From NCBI RefSeq assembly GCF_002906255.1, contig NZ_POTC01000006.1, positions 1 to 64,000 on the forward strand: a stretch of DNA of 64,000 bases. The letters are read 5' to 3'. Numbering within the stretch: the stretch's first letter is position 1; each line of letters starts with the position of its first letter. The notes below the pieces were generated by a model. That model did not search any database, had not been told where the DNA came from, and saw only the letters and a list, made by a program, of their open reading frames with translations. Of this stretch, positions 1 to 9,219 are shown piece by piece. The position numbers were made by a program, and so were the translations under genes. The DNA is from Novacetimonas maltaceti (GTDB taxonomy: Bacteria > Pseudomonadota > Alphaproteobacteria > Acetobacterales > Acetobacteraceae).

Positions 1-1
1 G

Positions 2-1294
2 ATGCCCGGCGCGCGCATGGTCCTTGCGGTCATCGCGACCGGGGTCCTGTCGGGGCTGGGCGGCATGGCGCTGGCACTGGCGCTGCATGCGATCCAGCAT
101 GTCGCCTATGGCTACGGGCAGGCGGGCGGGCCGCACAACTTCCTTGCGGGCGTCAGCGCCGCGCCCCCATGGCGGCGCGTGGCCGCGCTGTTCACCTGCG
201 GGGTTGTCGCGGGGTTCGGGTGGTGGGGGCTGCAGCGCGCGGGGCGGCCACTGGTCAGCGTCACCGCCGCCGTGGGGCGTGGCGATGCGCCGGGCAAGCC
301 CATGCCCGCGCTGTCCACCACCATCCATGTGCTGCTGCAGATCGCGACCGTCGCCCTTGGCTCCCCGCTGGGGCGGGAGGTCGCGCCGCGCGAATTCGGC
401 GCGCTGCTGGCCTCCCGCCGGGGGCGGGTGCTGGGCCTTGCGCCGGGGGATGCGCGCATCATCATCGCCTGTGGCGCGGGGGCGGGGCTGGCTGCGGTCT
501 ATAACGTGCCGCTGGCGGGCACGCTGTTCATTCTCGAAGTGCTGCTCAAGGCATTTTCCCCGCGCGCGGCAATGGCGGCGCTGGGCGCCTGCGGCATTGC
601 CGCCATGGTGCCATGGATCGCCCTTGGCAACGTGCAGCAGTACGAGATCGGCCCGATGGCGCTGACGCCCGCCCTCATGATGTGGGCCATCTGTGCCGCG
701 CCGGTCATCGGCGTGTGCGCCCATGTGGTCAAGACCCTCAGCACACAGGCGCAGAACCGCGCGGCGTCGGGGGCGGCGCGGATTGCATGGTGCCTTGCGG
801 TCTTTACGGCCATCGGCCTGCTGGCCTGCCTGTTCCCGCAGCTTCCGGGCAACGGGCGCGGGCCGATGCAGCTTGCGGTGGCAGGGCGCGTGGGCGCGAC
901 GCTGGGCGCGGAACTGCTGGTGCTGAAGATCCTTGTCGTCATGGGCGCGCTGCGGGCGGGTGCTGCGGGCGGCCTGCTGACGCCAAGCCTGACGATGGGC
1001 GCGCTGCTCTCCAGCATACTGGTCGCGGGATGGAACCTCGCCGCCCCCGCCGTGCCCGCCGATGCGGCGGCCCTGGTCGGCGGGGTGGCCTTCCTCGGCA
1101 CGTTCATGGCCATGCCCATGACGGCGCTGGCGCTGGGGATCGAATTCACCCGCGTCGGGCACGACATGTGGTTCCCGATGTGCCTTGCCATGGCGCTGTG
1201 CGTGGCTGTCGCACGCGGGTGCGCGCGCCTGACCCACCTGCCGGGGCCGCTGACACGGCCTGCGGCACCGGGGAGCGTGTCGGCGCGGTCTTAG
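2..1294 (+). CDS. ClC-family chloride channel/antiporter (probably 5'-truncated by window edge)
   Basis: Integral membrane anion channel or Cl-/H+ exchanger of the ClC family. The protein is almost entirely hydrophobic helices. The stretch around residues 120-135 (GSPLGREVAPREFGA) matches the conserved GREGP-type filter region containing the gating glutamate, and is followed by a glycine-rich segment and an NVPLAGTLFILE helix typical of the family. The canonical GSGIP loop is not obvious, as in some divergent bacterial branches. The first ATG lies at base 2 and the frame is open to the edge, so the true start may lie upstream; 430 residues is slightly short of E. coli ClcA. It converges with the c-di-GMP operon across a hairpin-rich intergenic repeat. 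Confidence 0.8.
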   Translation: MPGARMVLAVIATGVLSGLGGMALALALHAIQHVAYGYGQAGGPHNFLAGVSAAPPWRRVAALFTCGVVAGFGWWGLQRAGRPLVSVTAAVGRGDAPGKPMPALSTTIHVLLQIATVALGSPLGREVAPREFGALLASRRGRVLGLAPGDARIIIACGAGAGLAAVYNVPLAGTLFILEVLLKAFSPRAAMAALGACGIAAMVPWIALGNVQQYEIGPMALTPALMMWAICAAPVIGVCAHVVKTLSTQAQNRAASGAARIAWCLAVFTAIGLLACLFPQLPGNGRGPMQLAVAGRVGATLGAELLVLKILVVMGALRAGAAGGLLTPSLTMGALLSSILVAGWNLAAPAVPADAAALVGGVAFLGTFMAMPMTALALGIEFTRVGHDMWFPMCLAMALCVAVARGCARLTHLPGPLTRPAAPGSVSARS

Positions 1295-1317
1295 TTTTCC
1301 GATGGGCGGCGTCTTTC

Positions 1318-1404
1318 GAAGCTTTTTGAAAAAAGCTTCACCAAAAACTTTTAATTATTAAAGTATTAAAAGTCTTTTTGCTTCTTTTTCTTCAGAAAAA
1401 GAAG
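1318..1404. repeat. Intergenic hairpin repeat (family A, copy 1) plus second hairpin; likely bidirectional terminator
   Basis: A perfect palindrome built on GAAGCTTTTT / AAAAAGCTTC (1318-1339) is followed by CACCAAAAACTTTT and, at 1381-1404, a second palindrome CTTCTTTTT / AAAAAGAAG. It lies between two convergent genes, so it can serve both as a terminator. The same GAAGCTTTTT core recurs near 9.1, 10.2, 22.1 and 41.0 kb. Confidence 0.7.
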
Positions 1405-1414
1405 ATACTTCCCT

Positions 1415-1879
1415 TCAGGCCAGCGGCGGCAGATCCAGCGACGCCAGATCCTCCGGCATCCCCGCGATCACGCAGGCCACCCCGGTCTCACGGTCCACCA
1501 CGAGGCGCAGGTGCACCACGCCGCCCGCAGGGTCGAACAGGTCGGACTCCACCGCATACCCTGCCCCCAGCGCACGGCCCGCGCGCGCATCCTCGCCCGC
1601 GGCGGCCTCCATCAGGCGGCCGATCGCACGGTCCAGACCCAGCATCACCCGCGTGGGCGACAGGCGGCCACCCGGACCATCCACCGGCCCGTCGCCAGTG
1701 CAGTACCGCTCCAGCAGGCGCGCCCAGCCCGCCGTGGGGACAAAGGCAGGCAGAACCGCGTCATCACCATCATGGCGCACATGCATGATGCGCCGCGTAT
1801 TGGCCCACCCCGCGACATCCGCGCGCGGGACGGACGGGTCGAGTTGCACCGCCCCCGTGGGCACATCACCCTGCGCCAT
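1415..1879 (-). CDS. Small protein, third gene of the c-di-GMP operon
   Basis: Protein of 154 residues with no domain I recognise and no signal peptide or membrane helix; the composition is that of a soluble cytosolic protein. The ATG lies 2 bases after the stop of the diguanylate cyclase gene, so the two are almost certainly co-transcribed and coupled. In cellulose-producing acetic acid bacteria one cdg operon is known to end with a small gene after pdeA and dgc (cdg1d), and this gene occupies that place; whether it is homologous was not tested. A GTG two codons upstream is an alternative start. Confidence 0.65.
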   Translation of the reverse strand: MAQGDVPTGAVQLDPSVPRADVAGWANTRRIMHVRHDGDDAVLPAFVPTAGWARLLERYCTGDGPVDGPGGRLSPTRVMLGLDRAIGRLMEAAAGEDARAGRALGAGYAVESDLFDPAGGVVHLRLVVDRETGVACVIAGMPEDLASLDLPPLA

Positions 1880-1881
1880 GG

Positions 1882-3600
1882 TCACGCCGCGATTTCAAAG
1901 CGTGACGGCAGCTTCAGCAGCGCCTGCGACGACAGCGCGGGGGAGATGAAGAACCCCTGCACCCGGTCGGGCTTCATCGCATGGACGATGTCGAACTGCG
2001 CGCGTGTCTCCACGCCCTCGACCGTCACCTCCAGCCCGTATACCTGCCCCAGCCCGATCAGGCTGGCGAGCACCTCGCGGTCGCCCTGGTTGTCCACGAT
2101 GCCCGTGACAAGCGACTGGTCGATCTTCAACTGCGTGAACGGCAGGTCGCGCAGGTGGCGCAGCATCGTCTCGCCCTTGCCGAAATTGTCCATCGCGATC
2201 TGGAAGCCCGCGGCGCCAAGCTCGCGGATGTTGTGCATGCTCTGCTCCGCACGGCGGCCCTGCAGCATCGGCTCGGTCACCTCCAGCACGAAATTGGCGG
2301 GCAACAGGCCGAATTCACGCAGCGACTGTTCCAGCTCCTCGCGGTATTCCGCACGGCCAAGGTCCATGCGCGACATGTTGATCGCAAGCTGGCGCGCGGG
2401 CTGGCCGGTGCTGTTCCACAAGGCCACGTCGCGCTGGAACGACGCGATCATCGACGGCCCCATCGCCTGCGTCAGCGTGGAGTCAGTGAACACGTCGGCA
2501 AAATCCTCCGCCGCCAGCAGGCCGCGTTCGGGATGGTGCCAGCGCAAAAGCGCCTCGATCTGGTCAAGCTGGCGGGTGTGGCAGTTCAGGATCGGCTGGT
2601 AATAGACCTCGAACTGGCCATTCTTCACCCCGCTGCGCGCCTCGATCAGGATCTGGCTGCGCACCTGCGCGCGGCGACGCAGGGCGGAGGTGAACATCTG
2701 CGCCTGCTTGCCGCCCGCGCGCTTGGCCGCATACAGCGCCATGTCGGCGTTCTTCTGCATGTCCTCGACGCTTTCGCGCGCATCGAGGAAGACGGCGCCG
2801 ATGCTGCCCGAAATGCTGACGGTCACCGTCTCGATGTCGATCGGGCGCTCAAGCGCCGCCTGCAGCCGGTCCATGTATTTTTCCAGCGGCACGCTGCGCA
2901 GGGTCTTGTTCAGGACAATGGCGAATTCGTCCCCGCCAAGGCGGCTGATCGGGTCATCGGGGTCCGTCAGTTCCACAAGGCGCGAGGCGACGACACGCAG
3001 GACGATATCGCCCGCATGGTGGCCGTGGATGTCATTGATCTGCTTGAACCCGTCGAGGTCGAACATCACCAGCGCACGCGATTCCGGCGGCTCCTTGCTC
3101 GACAGGCCAAGGGCGGCGGACAGCGCGGTGTTGAACCCGCCACGGTTGAGCAGCGCCGTCAGCGTATCGGTTTCCGCCAGTTCCGACAGCCGCTCCTTCG
3201 TCTTCATCAGTTCGGTGATCTCGAAGCGGCTGGCGACATAGCCCTCCACCTCGCCCGTCGGGCCGCATTTGGGGATGATGGTCGTCGCAACCCAGTAGAT
3301 CGTGCCGTCCTTCGCCCGGTTGCAGATATTGCCCCGCCACGGCTGCCCCGACTGGATGGTGCGGTACATGTCCTGGAAAAAGGCCGCATCGTGATAGCCG
3401 GAATTGAGGATGCGGTGCGTCGATCCCAGCAGTTCCTTCGCGGAGTATTTGCTGACCTTGCAGAACTTGTCGTTGACATAGGTAATCACGCCATCACGGT
3501 CGGTAATGGCGACAATCAGGACATCATCAACCAGATCGGCCCAGAAATCCGCATCCTGGTGAGTAAGGGCGCGCAGCCGATCATCGTGTTGCAATGACAT
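1882..3600 (-). CDS. dgc: PAS-GGDEF-EAL diguanylate cyclase
   Basis: Probably makes c-di-GMP, the activator of bacterial cellulose synthase. Order: PAS (about 20-135), GGDEF (about 140-300), EAL (about 315-565). The cyclase signature is intact (RLGGDEF, residues 220-226). The inhibitory I-site position reads DPDD (213-216) instead of RxxD, so product inhibition through that site is unlikely. The EAL domain keeps E349 but the metal-binding DD pair is D471-N472 inside DNFGKG, so hydrolysis is probably lost. The start has a good Shine-Dalgarno (GAGGG). It lies about 100 bp after the PDE gene, the pdeA-dgc arrangement known from Komagataeibacter cdg operons. Confidence 0.88.
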   Translation of the reverse strand: MSLQHDDRLRALTHQDADFWADLVDDVLIVAITDRDGVITYVNDKFCKVSKYSAKELLGSTHRILNSGYHDAAFFQDMYRTIQSGQPWRGNICNRAKDGTIYWVATTIIPKCGPTGEVEGYVASRFEITELMKTKERLSELAETDTLTALLNRGGFNTALSAALGLSSKEPPESRALVMFDLDGFKQINDIHGHHAGDIVLRVVASRLVELTDPDDPISRLGGDEFAIVLNKTLRSVPLEKYMDRLQAALERPIDIETVTVSISGSIGAVFLDARESVEDMQKNADMALYAAKRAGGKQAQMFTSALRRRAQVRSQILIEARSGVKNGQFEVYYQPILNCHTRQLDQIEALLRWHHPERGLLAAEDFADVFTDSTLTQAMGPSMIASFQRDVALWNSTGQPARQLAINMSRMDLGRAEYREELEQSLREFGLLPANFVLEVTEPMLQGRRAEQSMHNIRELGAAGFQIAMDNFGKGETMLRHLRDLPFTQLKIDQSLVTGIVDNQGDREVLASLIGLGQVYGLEVTVEGVETRAQFDIVHAMKPDRVQGFFISPALSSQALLKLPSRFEIAA

Positions 3601-3705
3601 TTTTCCCTCAGACCTGAAAACGGGGGATCAAAAGATTCAGACAGTAATCGTCAGTCATAAAACATGAGACCGCCGCCTGCCGCGACAGCACGGCGGTCCG
3701 TGACA

Positions 3706-6141
3706 TCATTTCGCGCCCTTGTCCCCGGCCGGTGCCCCGGTAACGGCGGCCGAAGGTGCGGCCTTGGCCTTGGCTGCCGCGGCTTCCTGCGCGGCCTTCT
3801 GCATCTCCAGCGCGCCGGGACGGTCCGCGATCGGCGGGACGAAGGTGCCCCGCGCCTTGCCCGCGCGGTACCATTTCTCCAGCTCATGCGCCGGCAGCGG
3901 CTTGGCGAACAGGTAGCCCTGCATCACGTCGCACCTGAGCTCCTCCAGCAGGAGGCGCTGCTGCTCGGTCTCCACGCCCTCGGTCACGACCGTCATGCCA
4001 AGGCGCGAGCCGATGCCGATGACCGCCATGGTCACGGCCTGCGCGTTGGTATCATGTTCGAAATCGTTGATGAAGCTGCGGTCGATCTTGATCTCGCTCA
4101 GCGGCAGGCGCGTCAGGCGCGACAGCGAGGAATAGCCCGTGCCGAAATCGTCCATCGACAGCCCGCAGCCCATGTCGCGGATGGCATGCAGCACGTCGAT
4201 CGTGTCGCTGCTGCTGTCCATCATGACGCTTTCGGTGATTTCCACCGTCAGGCGGTCGGGCGTCAGGTTGAACTGCCGCAGCAGGTTGGAGATGTATTCC
4301 GGCAGCGCGCGGTTGCGGAAATGCACCGCCGACAGGTTCACCGCAACCGTGGGGACATGCACGTCCGCATCGTCCCAGTGGCGCATCTGGCGGCAGGCCT
4401 CGTGCAGGGACCAGCGGCCGATGGCCTCGATCTGGCCGGTTTCCTCCGCCACCGCGATGAAGCGCGAGGGGAAGATGTTGCCAAGGTGCGGATGGTGCCA
4501 GCGCGACAGCGCCTCCACCCCGTACAGCCCGCCGCTCGCCGCCTCGACCTGCGGCTGGTAATGCAGGTTGAGCATCCCCTTCGCCAGCGAGTCGCGCAGC
4601 GCGGAGCCAAGCACCAGACGGTCCTGCGCCACCTGGTTCTTTTCCTGCCCGGCAAAGCGGTAGACGCCGCGCCCGTCGGCCTTGGCCTGGCGCATGGCGG
4701 AGTCGGCGTTGCTGAGCAGGGATTCGCTGTCGGGGCCGTTGTCGGGGAAGCTGCTGATCCCGATGCTGCACGAGATGCTGAGCGTGTTTTCCCCCACCTG
4801 CATCGGCTTGGCGATGGTGGTGATCAGCAGTTCGGCGAACTTGACGGCCTTTTCCTGCGTGCAGTCAGGCACGATGACGATGTATTCATCCCCGCCGGAG
4901 CGGCTGATGATGTAATCACCCTGCACAAGGTCACGGATGCGCTGCCCGATCTCGACCAGGAACTGGTCGGCATAGACATGGCCCAGCGCGTCGTTGATGT
5001 CGCGGAAGCGGTCGATGTCGATCATGAACAGGTAGAAGCGGCTGTCGCCCTCGCGCATGATCAGTTCGTCGATGATCTTGTGCAGCGAGGAGCGGTTGAG
5101 CAGCCCGGTCAGGGAATCGAAGTTCGACAGCTGCGAGATATGCTGGCGCGTCGCGTTCTGTTCCACCGCAAGGGCGCAGAACGGGATGCACGCATCGACG
5201 ATCCGCTCCGGCCAGCTCTGCGGCGCATGGGGGTCGCGCGAATACAGCGCGAACAGGCCCGATATCTGGCTGTTATGCGTGCGGATCGGCGCGGAACGGC
5301 AGTGTTCCAGCCCCAGCGACTTCGCGATCGACTGGTAATTGTGCCACAGGATGTGGTTGCTGTACGACGGCTCGCGCTGCAGGCGGGAGATGTCGGCCGG
5401 TTCGAGCTTCAGCCCCTCGAGCGCGCTGAAATAGCGCTTGGGCAGGCCGGGGGCCGAGAGGATCTGCAGCCGGTTGTCCGCGTCGATCAGGATCAGGCAC
5501 GCGACCGAATTGGGCACGAAGCTGTCCACACGGCGGCACAGCAGGTCGGCCACGTCCTGGATCAGCAGGTCCGCCGCCAGCGCCTGGAGCACGTCGTTCT
5601 GGAGGATGAGGATCTTGCGCCTCTGGCTTTCCTCCGTCGCGTCCTTCATCACCGCGATGTAGTAGATCTTGTCCGTGCCCGGCAGCTGCACCTTGGAGAT
5701 CGAAAGCTCGCCGCAGACATATTCGCCATCCGCGCGGGTGAACTCCACCTCCCGCGAGGTGCCGACGATCTTGTTGATCCCGGTCCTGCGGTTATGCGCG
5801 ATGAAGCTGTCATGGTCCTTGCGGTAATCGAGCGGCACGAGGCAGCTGACATTGCGGCCCAGCACGTCCTTGCGTGGCAGGCCCCACATGCGCTCGGCCG
5901 CGGGATTGAAGAAAATGACGCTGTTGTGCTCATCGATGATGACGATGGGGTCGATCGCCTGTTCCATGGCAGGCAACAGGATCTCGGCGTTAATCTTGGG
6001 CTGACTCACCACGCTCTCCAGCTCGCCCGTGCGGGTCGCCCCACACGTTTCAGGTTTCACATCATCTCGCACGGCCGGGCGGGATTTCCCCCTGCCCGCA
6101 CAGCCCCGGGGGACTGTTTTCCAGACCGACATTTCCGTCAT
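3706..6141 (-). CDS. pdeA: Haem-PAS / GAF-like / degenerate GGDEF / EAL c-di-GMP phosphodiesterase (AxPDEA1/DosP type)
   Basis: Likely oxygen-regulated c-di-GMP phosphodiesterase. PAS (about 55-170) resembles the haem PAS of E. coli DosP: proximal His candidate H110 (RKDH), the downstream HNRRTG, and R130 matching the DosP arginine that contacts O2. The DosP distal Met position is T128, as expected for a five-coordinate direct O2 sensor. A GAF-like region spans about 175-335. The cyclase motif is GGDEY (416-420). The EAL domain looks complete: E543-A-L, D664-D665 in DDFGTGYSSL, and TEGVET. The tail is Ala/Lys-rich. The first 44 residues are not family-like; a GTG at 6009 preceded by GGAG is a better start than the ATG at 6141. 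Confidence 0.88.
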   Translation of the reverse strand: MTEMSVWKTVPRGCAGRGKSRPAVRDDVKPETCGATRTGELESVVSQPKINAEILLPAMEQAIDPIVIIDEHNSVIFFNPAAERMWGLPRKDVLGRNVSCLVPLDYRKDHDSFIAHNRRTGINKIVGTSREVEFTRADGEYVCGELSISKVQLPGTDKIYYIAVMKDATEESQRRKILILQNDVLQALAADLLIQDVADLLCRRVDSFVPNSVACLILIDADNRLQILSAPGLPKRYFSALEGLKLEPADISRLQREPSYSNHILWHNYQSIAKSLGLEHCRSAPIRTHNSQISGLFALYSRDPHAPQSWPERIVDACIPFCALAVEQNATRQHISQLSNFDSLTGLLNRSSLHKIIDELIMREGDSRFYLFMIDIDRFRDINDALGHVYADQFLVEIGQRIRDLVQGDYIISRSGGDEYIVIVPDCTQEKAVKFAELLITTIAKPMQVGENTLSISCSIGISSFPDNGPDSESLLSNADSAMRQAKADGRGVYRFAGQEKNQVAQDRLVLGSALRDSLAKGMLNLHYQPQVEAASGGLYGVEALSRWHHPHLGNIFPSRFIAVAEETGQIEAIGRWSLHEACRQMRHWDDADVHVPTVAVNLSAVHFRNRALPEYISNLLRQFNLTPDRLTVEITESVMMDSSSDTIDVLHAIRDMGCGLSMDDFGTGYSSLSRLTRLPLSEIKIDRSFINDFEHDTNAQAVTMAVIGIGSRLGMTVVTEGVETEQQRLLLEELRCDVMQGYLFAKPLPAHELEKWYRAGKARGTFVPPIADRPGALEMQKAAQEAAAAKAKAAPSAAVTGAPAGDKGAK

Positions 6142-6282
6142 GCAGCAGGCATGAGCGGACCCACATCATGCCACACGATATCCGCTGCGCGGATGACGGC
6201 ACATGATATGCCTCAATGTTTACGATGTTTACAATATTTGCGGGGTATTATTTTACACTAAGGCGGCATGCGTCCGCTGCAT
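6142..6282. promoter_or_regulatory. AT-rich upstream region of pdeA operon with tandem ATGTTTAC repeats
   Basis: Short non-coding gap upstream of the minus-strand PDE/DGC operon. It is distinctly AT-rich for this genome and holds two copies of ATGTTTAC in tandem (6216-6223 and 6225-6232, period 9). It is a plausible promoter/operator zone for the operon; no confident -35/-10 pair was identified. Confidence 0.4.
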
Positions 6283-7392
6283 TCACGGCCTGCGGAAGTC
6301 CTGCGGCAGCAGTCCGCCAAGGGGCCGGCAGGCATATTCGCAGGCATCGGGGTCCTGTGGCGCGTTCTGCCGCAATTCCGCCGCGCCCTGCGACACGGCG
6401 CGCCACGCGGCCTGCGCCAGCGCCTTGCGGCTGGGGAAATCATCGGGGTCGAGGGCGGGATGCAGCATGACGGTCGCCCGCATGGAGCGCCATTTCACCA
6501 GCTGCCACACATGGGGGCCAAGCTCCATGTCGCCATACCAGGCGAAGACCGGGCGGCGCGCGCGGTTGACCGGCAGCCCCTCCAGCCGGTCATACACGAC
6601 GGAAACCGGCTGGATCAGCGGCGTCATCCCCGGCGGGTGCTGGCGCATGGCCTGGGCCTCGGGCGTGTCTTCACGCCCGCGCGGGACGCGGGGCAGCTTT
6701 GCAATGGCGAAGAAGGCCGACATGAACGGCAGCACGCGCGACCCGTCGGACGATGTGCCCTCGGGGAACAGCACGAGGTTGTCGCCCCCGATCAGGCGAT
6801 CCATCATCTCGTCGCGTTCGCGCCCGGTGGTGCTGCGCTGGCGGCTGACGAAGATGGTCCGGCCAATGCGCGAGACGAGGCCCATGATGGGCCATTTCTC
6901 GATATCGCCCTTGGCGACGAAATTCGACGGCAGCACCGTGCCCAGCACCGGCACGTCCAGCCACGAGGAATGGTTGGAGACATAGATCACCGGCCGTTCG
7001 CCGCGCGCGCGCGCCCGTGCGCCGCCAACCGACCCGGCCCTGCGCCCGATGACGCGGATATTCAGCGACAGCAGGAAGCACAGCCCCCCCCAGACGAAGC
7101 GCGTCCAGCGGATCTTCGCCGTGCCGGGCACCAGCAGCAGCACCGCCTCGAACCCGACCGACAGCGGCACCCAGACCGTGATGGCGGCAAGGCGGCCGAT
7201 GCCGCGCAGGGTGCGCGCGCGTTCACGCCACGGCCCCGACGCATGGATGCGCAGCGCCGCGATGTCGGCGATGTCGCGCGACGTGACCGGGGCGATGGCG
7301 CGACGTTCGCGCGCGGCGCGCGGCGGTGGCGGGGGTGTGGCGGGGGTTTCGCGACGTCGCAGGATGCGGCGCTGAATGAAATCGGCAATCAT
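6283..7392 (-). CDS. 1-acyl-sn-glycerol-3-phosphate acyltransferase-like protein (PlsC family)
   Basis: Membrane-associated lysophospholipid acyltransferase, expected to transfer an acyl group to lysophosphatidate or a related acceptor. The NHxxxxD catalytic motif is at residues 140-146 (NHSSWLD) and the second block FPEGTSSDGSRVLPF is near 209-223. Two hydrophobic segments lie between residues 70 and 115 ahead of the catalytic domain. The first 50 residues are Arg/Pro-rich and probably cytosolic. At 369 residues it is longer than E. coli PlsC (245), mainly through this N-terminal part and a C-terminal tail. It may serve phospholipid, hopanoid or ornithine-lipid synthesis; the substrate cannot be told from sequence. 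Confidence 0.8.
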   Translation of the reverse strand: MIADFIQRRILRRRETPATPPPPPRAARERRAIAPVTSRDIADIAALRIHASGPWRERARTLRGIGRLAAITVWVPLSVGFEAVLLLVPGTAKIRWTRFVWGGLCFLLSLNIRVIGRRAGSVGGARARARGERPVIYVSNHSSWLDVPVLGTVLPSNFVAKGDIEKWPIMGLVSRIGRTIFVSRQRSTTGRERDEMMDRLIGGDNLVLFPEGTSSDGSRVLPFMSAFFAIAKLPRVPRGREDTPEAQAMRQHPPGMTPLIQPVSVVYDRLEGLPVNRARRPVFAWYGDMELGPHVWQLVKWRSMRATVMLHPALDPDDFPSRKALAQAAWRAVSQGAAELRQNAPQDPDACEYACRPLGGLLPQDFRRP

Positions 7393-7812
7393 GCCCTATC
7401 CATAGACAGGTGGGACAGACCGCGCCGACAGGCGTCGCGATCACGATGGGGCGCTACTGTGGCAGGACCGACCCGCGCGGCCTGCACCGCGTTGCGGGTG
7501 CGCGCCGGCCCTGTGTCCGGACGTAGCCGCCGCCTTCGGGCGCGTCAAGTACGCCCCGCCCCGCCGGGGCCTGCGCGACGGGGGGCGATACTTTGCGTAA
7601 CGATAAAGCTGGCCCGGACACGGTTCCATAAAATATTTTTTTGTCGCATCCTCCCCCTGCGGCATTATGCAGGTATGTAAGGACACGGTTTCGCGAGCAT
7701 CCGTCGCGGCCGCGGCCATCGTCGGCACGCCCCGATCCTGTCGCGGGGCCTCTTCCGGGGGCGCGCGTGCTCTCCCTCTTGCCCTGCCTTTCCAGCCCAA
7801 GGAGTGCCCCTG
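7393..7812. promoter_or_regulatory. Divergent intergenic region with candidate plus-strand promoter
   Basis: 420 bases between two divergent genes with no convincing gene. A possible sigma-70 type promoter for the downstream solute-binding protein is TTGTCG (7641-7646), a 17-base spacer, and ATTATG (7664-7669), next to an A/T run (7627-7642) that is unusual here. No repeat or RNA element was recognised in the GC-rich left half. Confidence 0.35.
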
Positions 7813-9087
7813 ATGTCCGGATGGTCCGGTTACGGCCTGTTATCCGCCGCCACGGCTGTTCTGCTTGCCACGACACCCCTTGCCTGCCCCACGGCCCATG
7901 CGCGCGACGATGTGCTCAACATCCTGACAAGCTGCGACCATGAGGACCCCGAACTGCTGCGCCCGTTCGAGAAGGAAAACGCCGTGCAGGTGCATTTCCG
8001 CGACATCGACACCGTGGAGTCCGTGATGTCGATCATCCGGCAGGCCCAGCCCGGGGACTGGGACCTTGTCGCGACGGACGAGGCGGAACTGATGCCCATG
8101 GCGCGCAACGGCATGCTGATGGCGCTGGACCCGGCGGATTTCCCCACCACCGGCATCCCCGCCGCCGTGGCAGACCCGCAGGCGGGGTCGTTCGACGGCC
8201 ACCTGTATGCCGTGCCGGAGAAGTTCGGGTATTTCGCCATCGCCTTCGACCAGGCGAAGGTATCGGCGCAGGCGCTGTCGGACATCAACGAGATCTGGAA
8301 GCCGCAGTACCAGGGCCGGGTCGCGATCTATGATTCGTGGCTGCCGGTGCTGTCCTACCTTGCGCTGGCGCTGGGCAGGGACCCCGCCAGCCTGTCGGAC
8401 GCGGACCTGCCGGCGCTGCAGGCGAAGCTTGTGGCGCTGAAGGCGAACGCCGCCGTCGTGGGCGACATGGCCACGGTGCAGCAGGCGCTGGCCGATGGGC
8501 AGGTGGACATCGTTGTCGGCGGTGGCGCATGGACCACGGCGGGCATCGGCCATGACGGCGCGGTGCAGAAGGGCCAGCCCGCCCCGGCAGGCAGCCCGGA
8601 CAGCGACGGCGATGACGACAGTGACGACGCCCCGCCCCTGCCGCCCGGCGCGCACCCGGCCACGCAGCCCGACGCGGCCAGCGCGGGCGCCAGCGCCACG
8701 GCCGCCACGCCCGCGCCCGTTGCAGCACCCGCCCCTGCACCGGTCCTGTCCGCGCATCCGACCCTGACCTACCTGATCCCGCATCAGGGCGCGCTGCGCT
8801 GGCAGCAGGCGGTGTCGATCCTGTCTTCCTCGCAACGCCGGGACATGGCGCTGCGCTTTGCGAAATACCTGCGCACGCCACAGGCGCAGGCGCACCTTGC
8901 CACGTCCTCGTGCTACTGGGGGATGCCCGCGGACATGCGCACGCCGCTGGACCCCACGATCAGGGCCGCCCTGCATTGGGACGAGCAGCCCGCACAGATC
9001 GCGGCGACCCGCATGCTGCCGCAGCTTTCGGCCGACATGAACCAGAAGCTGCAGGCCATGTGGACCAGCGTGATGCAGGCCCCGTAA
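7813..9087 (+). CDS. Periplasmic solute-binding protein (polyamine-type, PotD/PotF-like) with acidic insert
   Basis: Exported binding protein, 424 residues, starting at the ATG 8 bases after an AAGGAG Shine-Dalgarno. A Sec signal peptide (residues 1 to about 30, ending near AHA) precedes the mature sequence LNILTSCDHEDPELLRPF, which has the opening strand-helix pattern of class I/II binding proteins; FDGHLYAVPEKFGYFAIAFD and TLTYLIPHQGALRW match the polyamine/thiamine-type fold. Roughly 55 residues (about 255-310) form a low-complexity Asp-then-Pro/Ala insert within the C-terminal lobe. No ABC permease or ATPase gene is adjacent, so it is an orphan here. The ligand is unknown. Confidence 0.65.
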   Translation: MSGWSGYGLLSAATAVLLATTPLACPTAHARDDVLNILTSCDHEDPELLRPFEKENAVQVHFRDIDTVESVMSIIRQAQPGDWDLVATDEAELMPMARNGMLMALDPADFPTTGIPAAVADPQAGSFDGHLYAVPEKFGYFAIAFDQAKVSAQALSDINEIWKPQYQGRVAIYDSWLPVLSYLALALGRDPASLSDADLPALQAKLVALKANAAVVGDMATVQQALADGQVDIVVGGGAWTTAGIGHDGAVQKGQPAPAGSPDSDGDDDSDDAPPLPPGAHPATQPDAASAGASATAATPAPVAAPAPAPVLSAHPTLTYLIPHQGALRWQQAVSILSSSQRRDMALRFAKYLRTPQAQAHLATSSCYWGMPADMRTPLDPTIRAALHWDEQPAQIAATRMLPQLSADMNQKLQAMWTSVMQAP

Positions 9088-9107
9088 GACAACCGGTTGA
9101 AAAGTAA

Positions 9108-9187
9108 AAGAAGTTTCTGGTGAAGCTTTTTCCAAAAGCTTCAGAAGGTGTCGCCTTTAAAAAAAGGCGACACCCAGAAACTTTTAT
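9108..9187. repeat. Intergenic hairpin repeat (family A, copy 2)
   Basis: Two nested palindromes: GAAGCTTTTT/AAAAGCTTC and GGTGTCGCC TTTAAAAAAA GGCGACACC, bounded by AAGTTTCTGG and CCAGAAACTTTT. It lies between convergent genes (solute-binding protein and cbtA) and probably terminates both. Confidence 0.7.
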
Positions 9188-9219
9188 TCTTCACCTACCT
9201 GTTTCGCGAAAAAACAGAC

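Noticed and set aside
3664-6261. 865-codon plus-strand open frame opposite the PDE gene
   Set aside because: Shadow of a real gene in high-GC DNA; Arg/His/Ala-rich sequence with no domain, while the opposite strand has complete PAS, GGDEF and EAL motifs.
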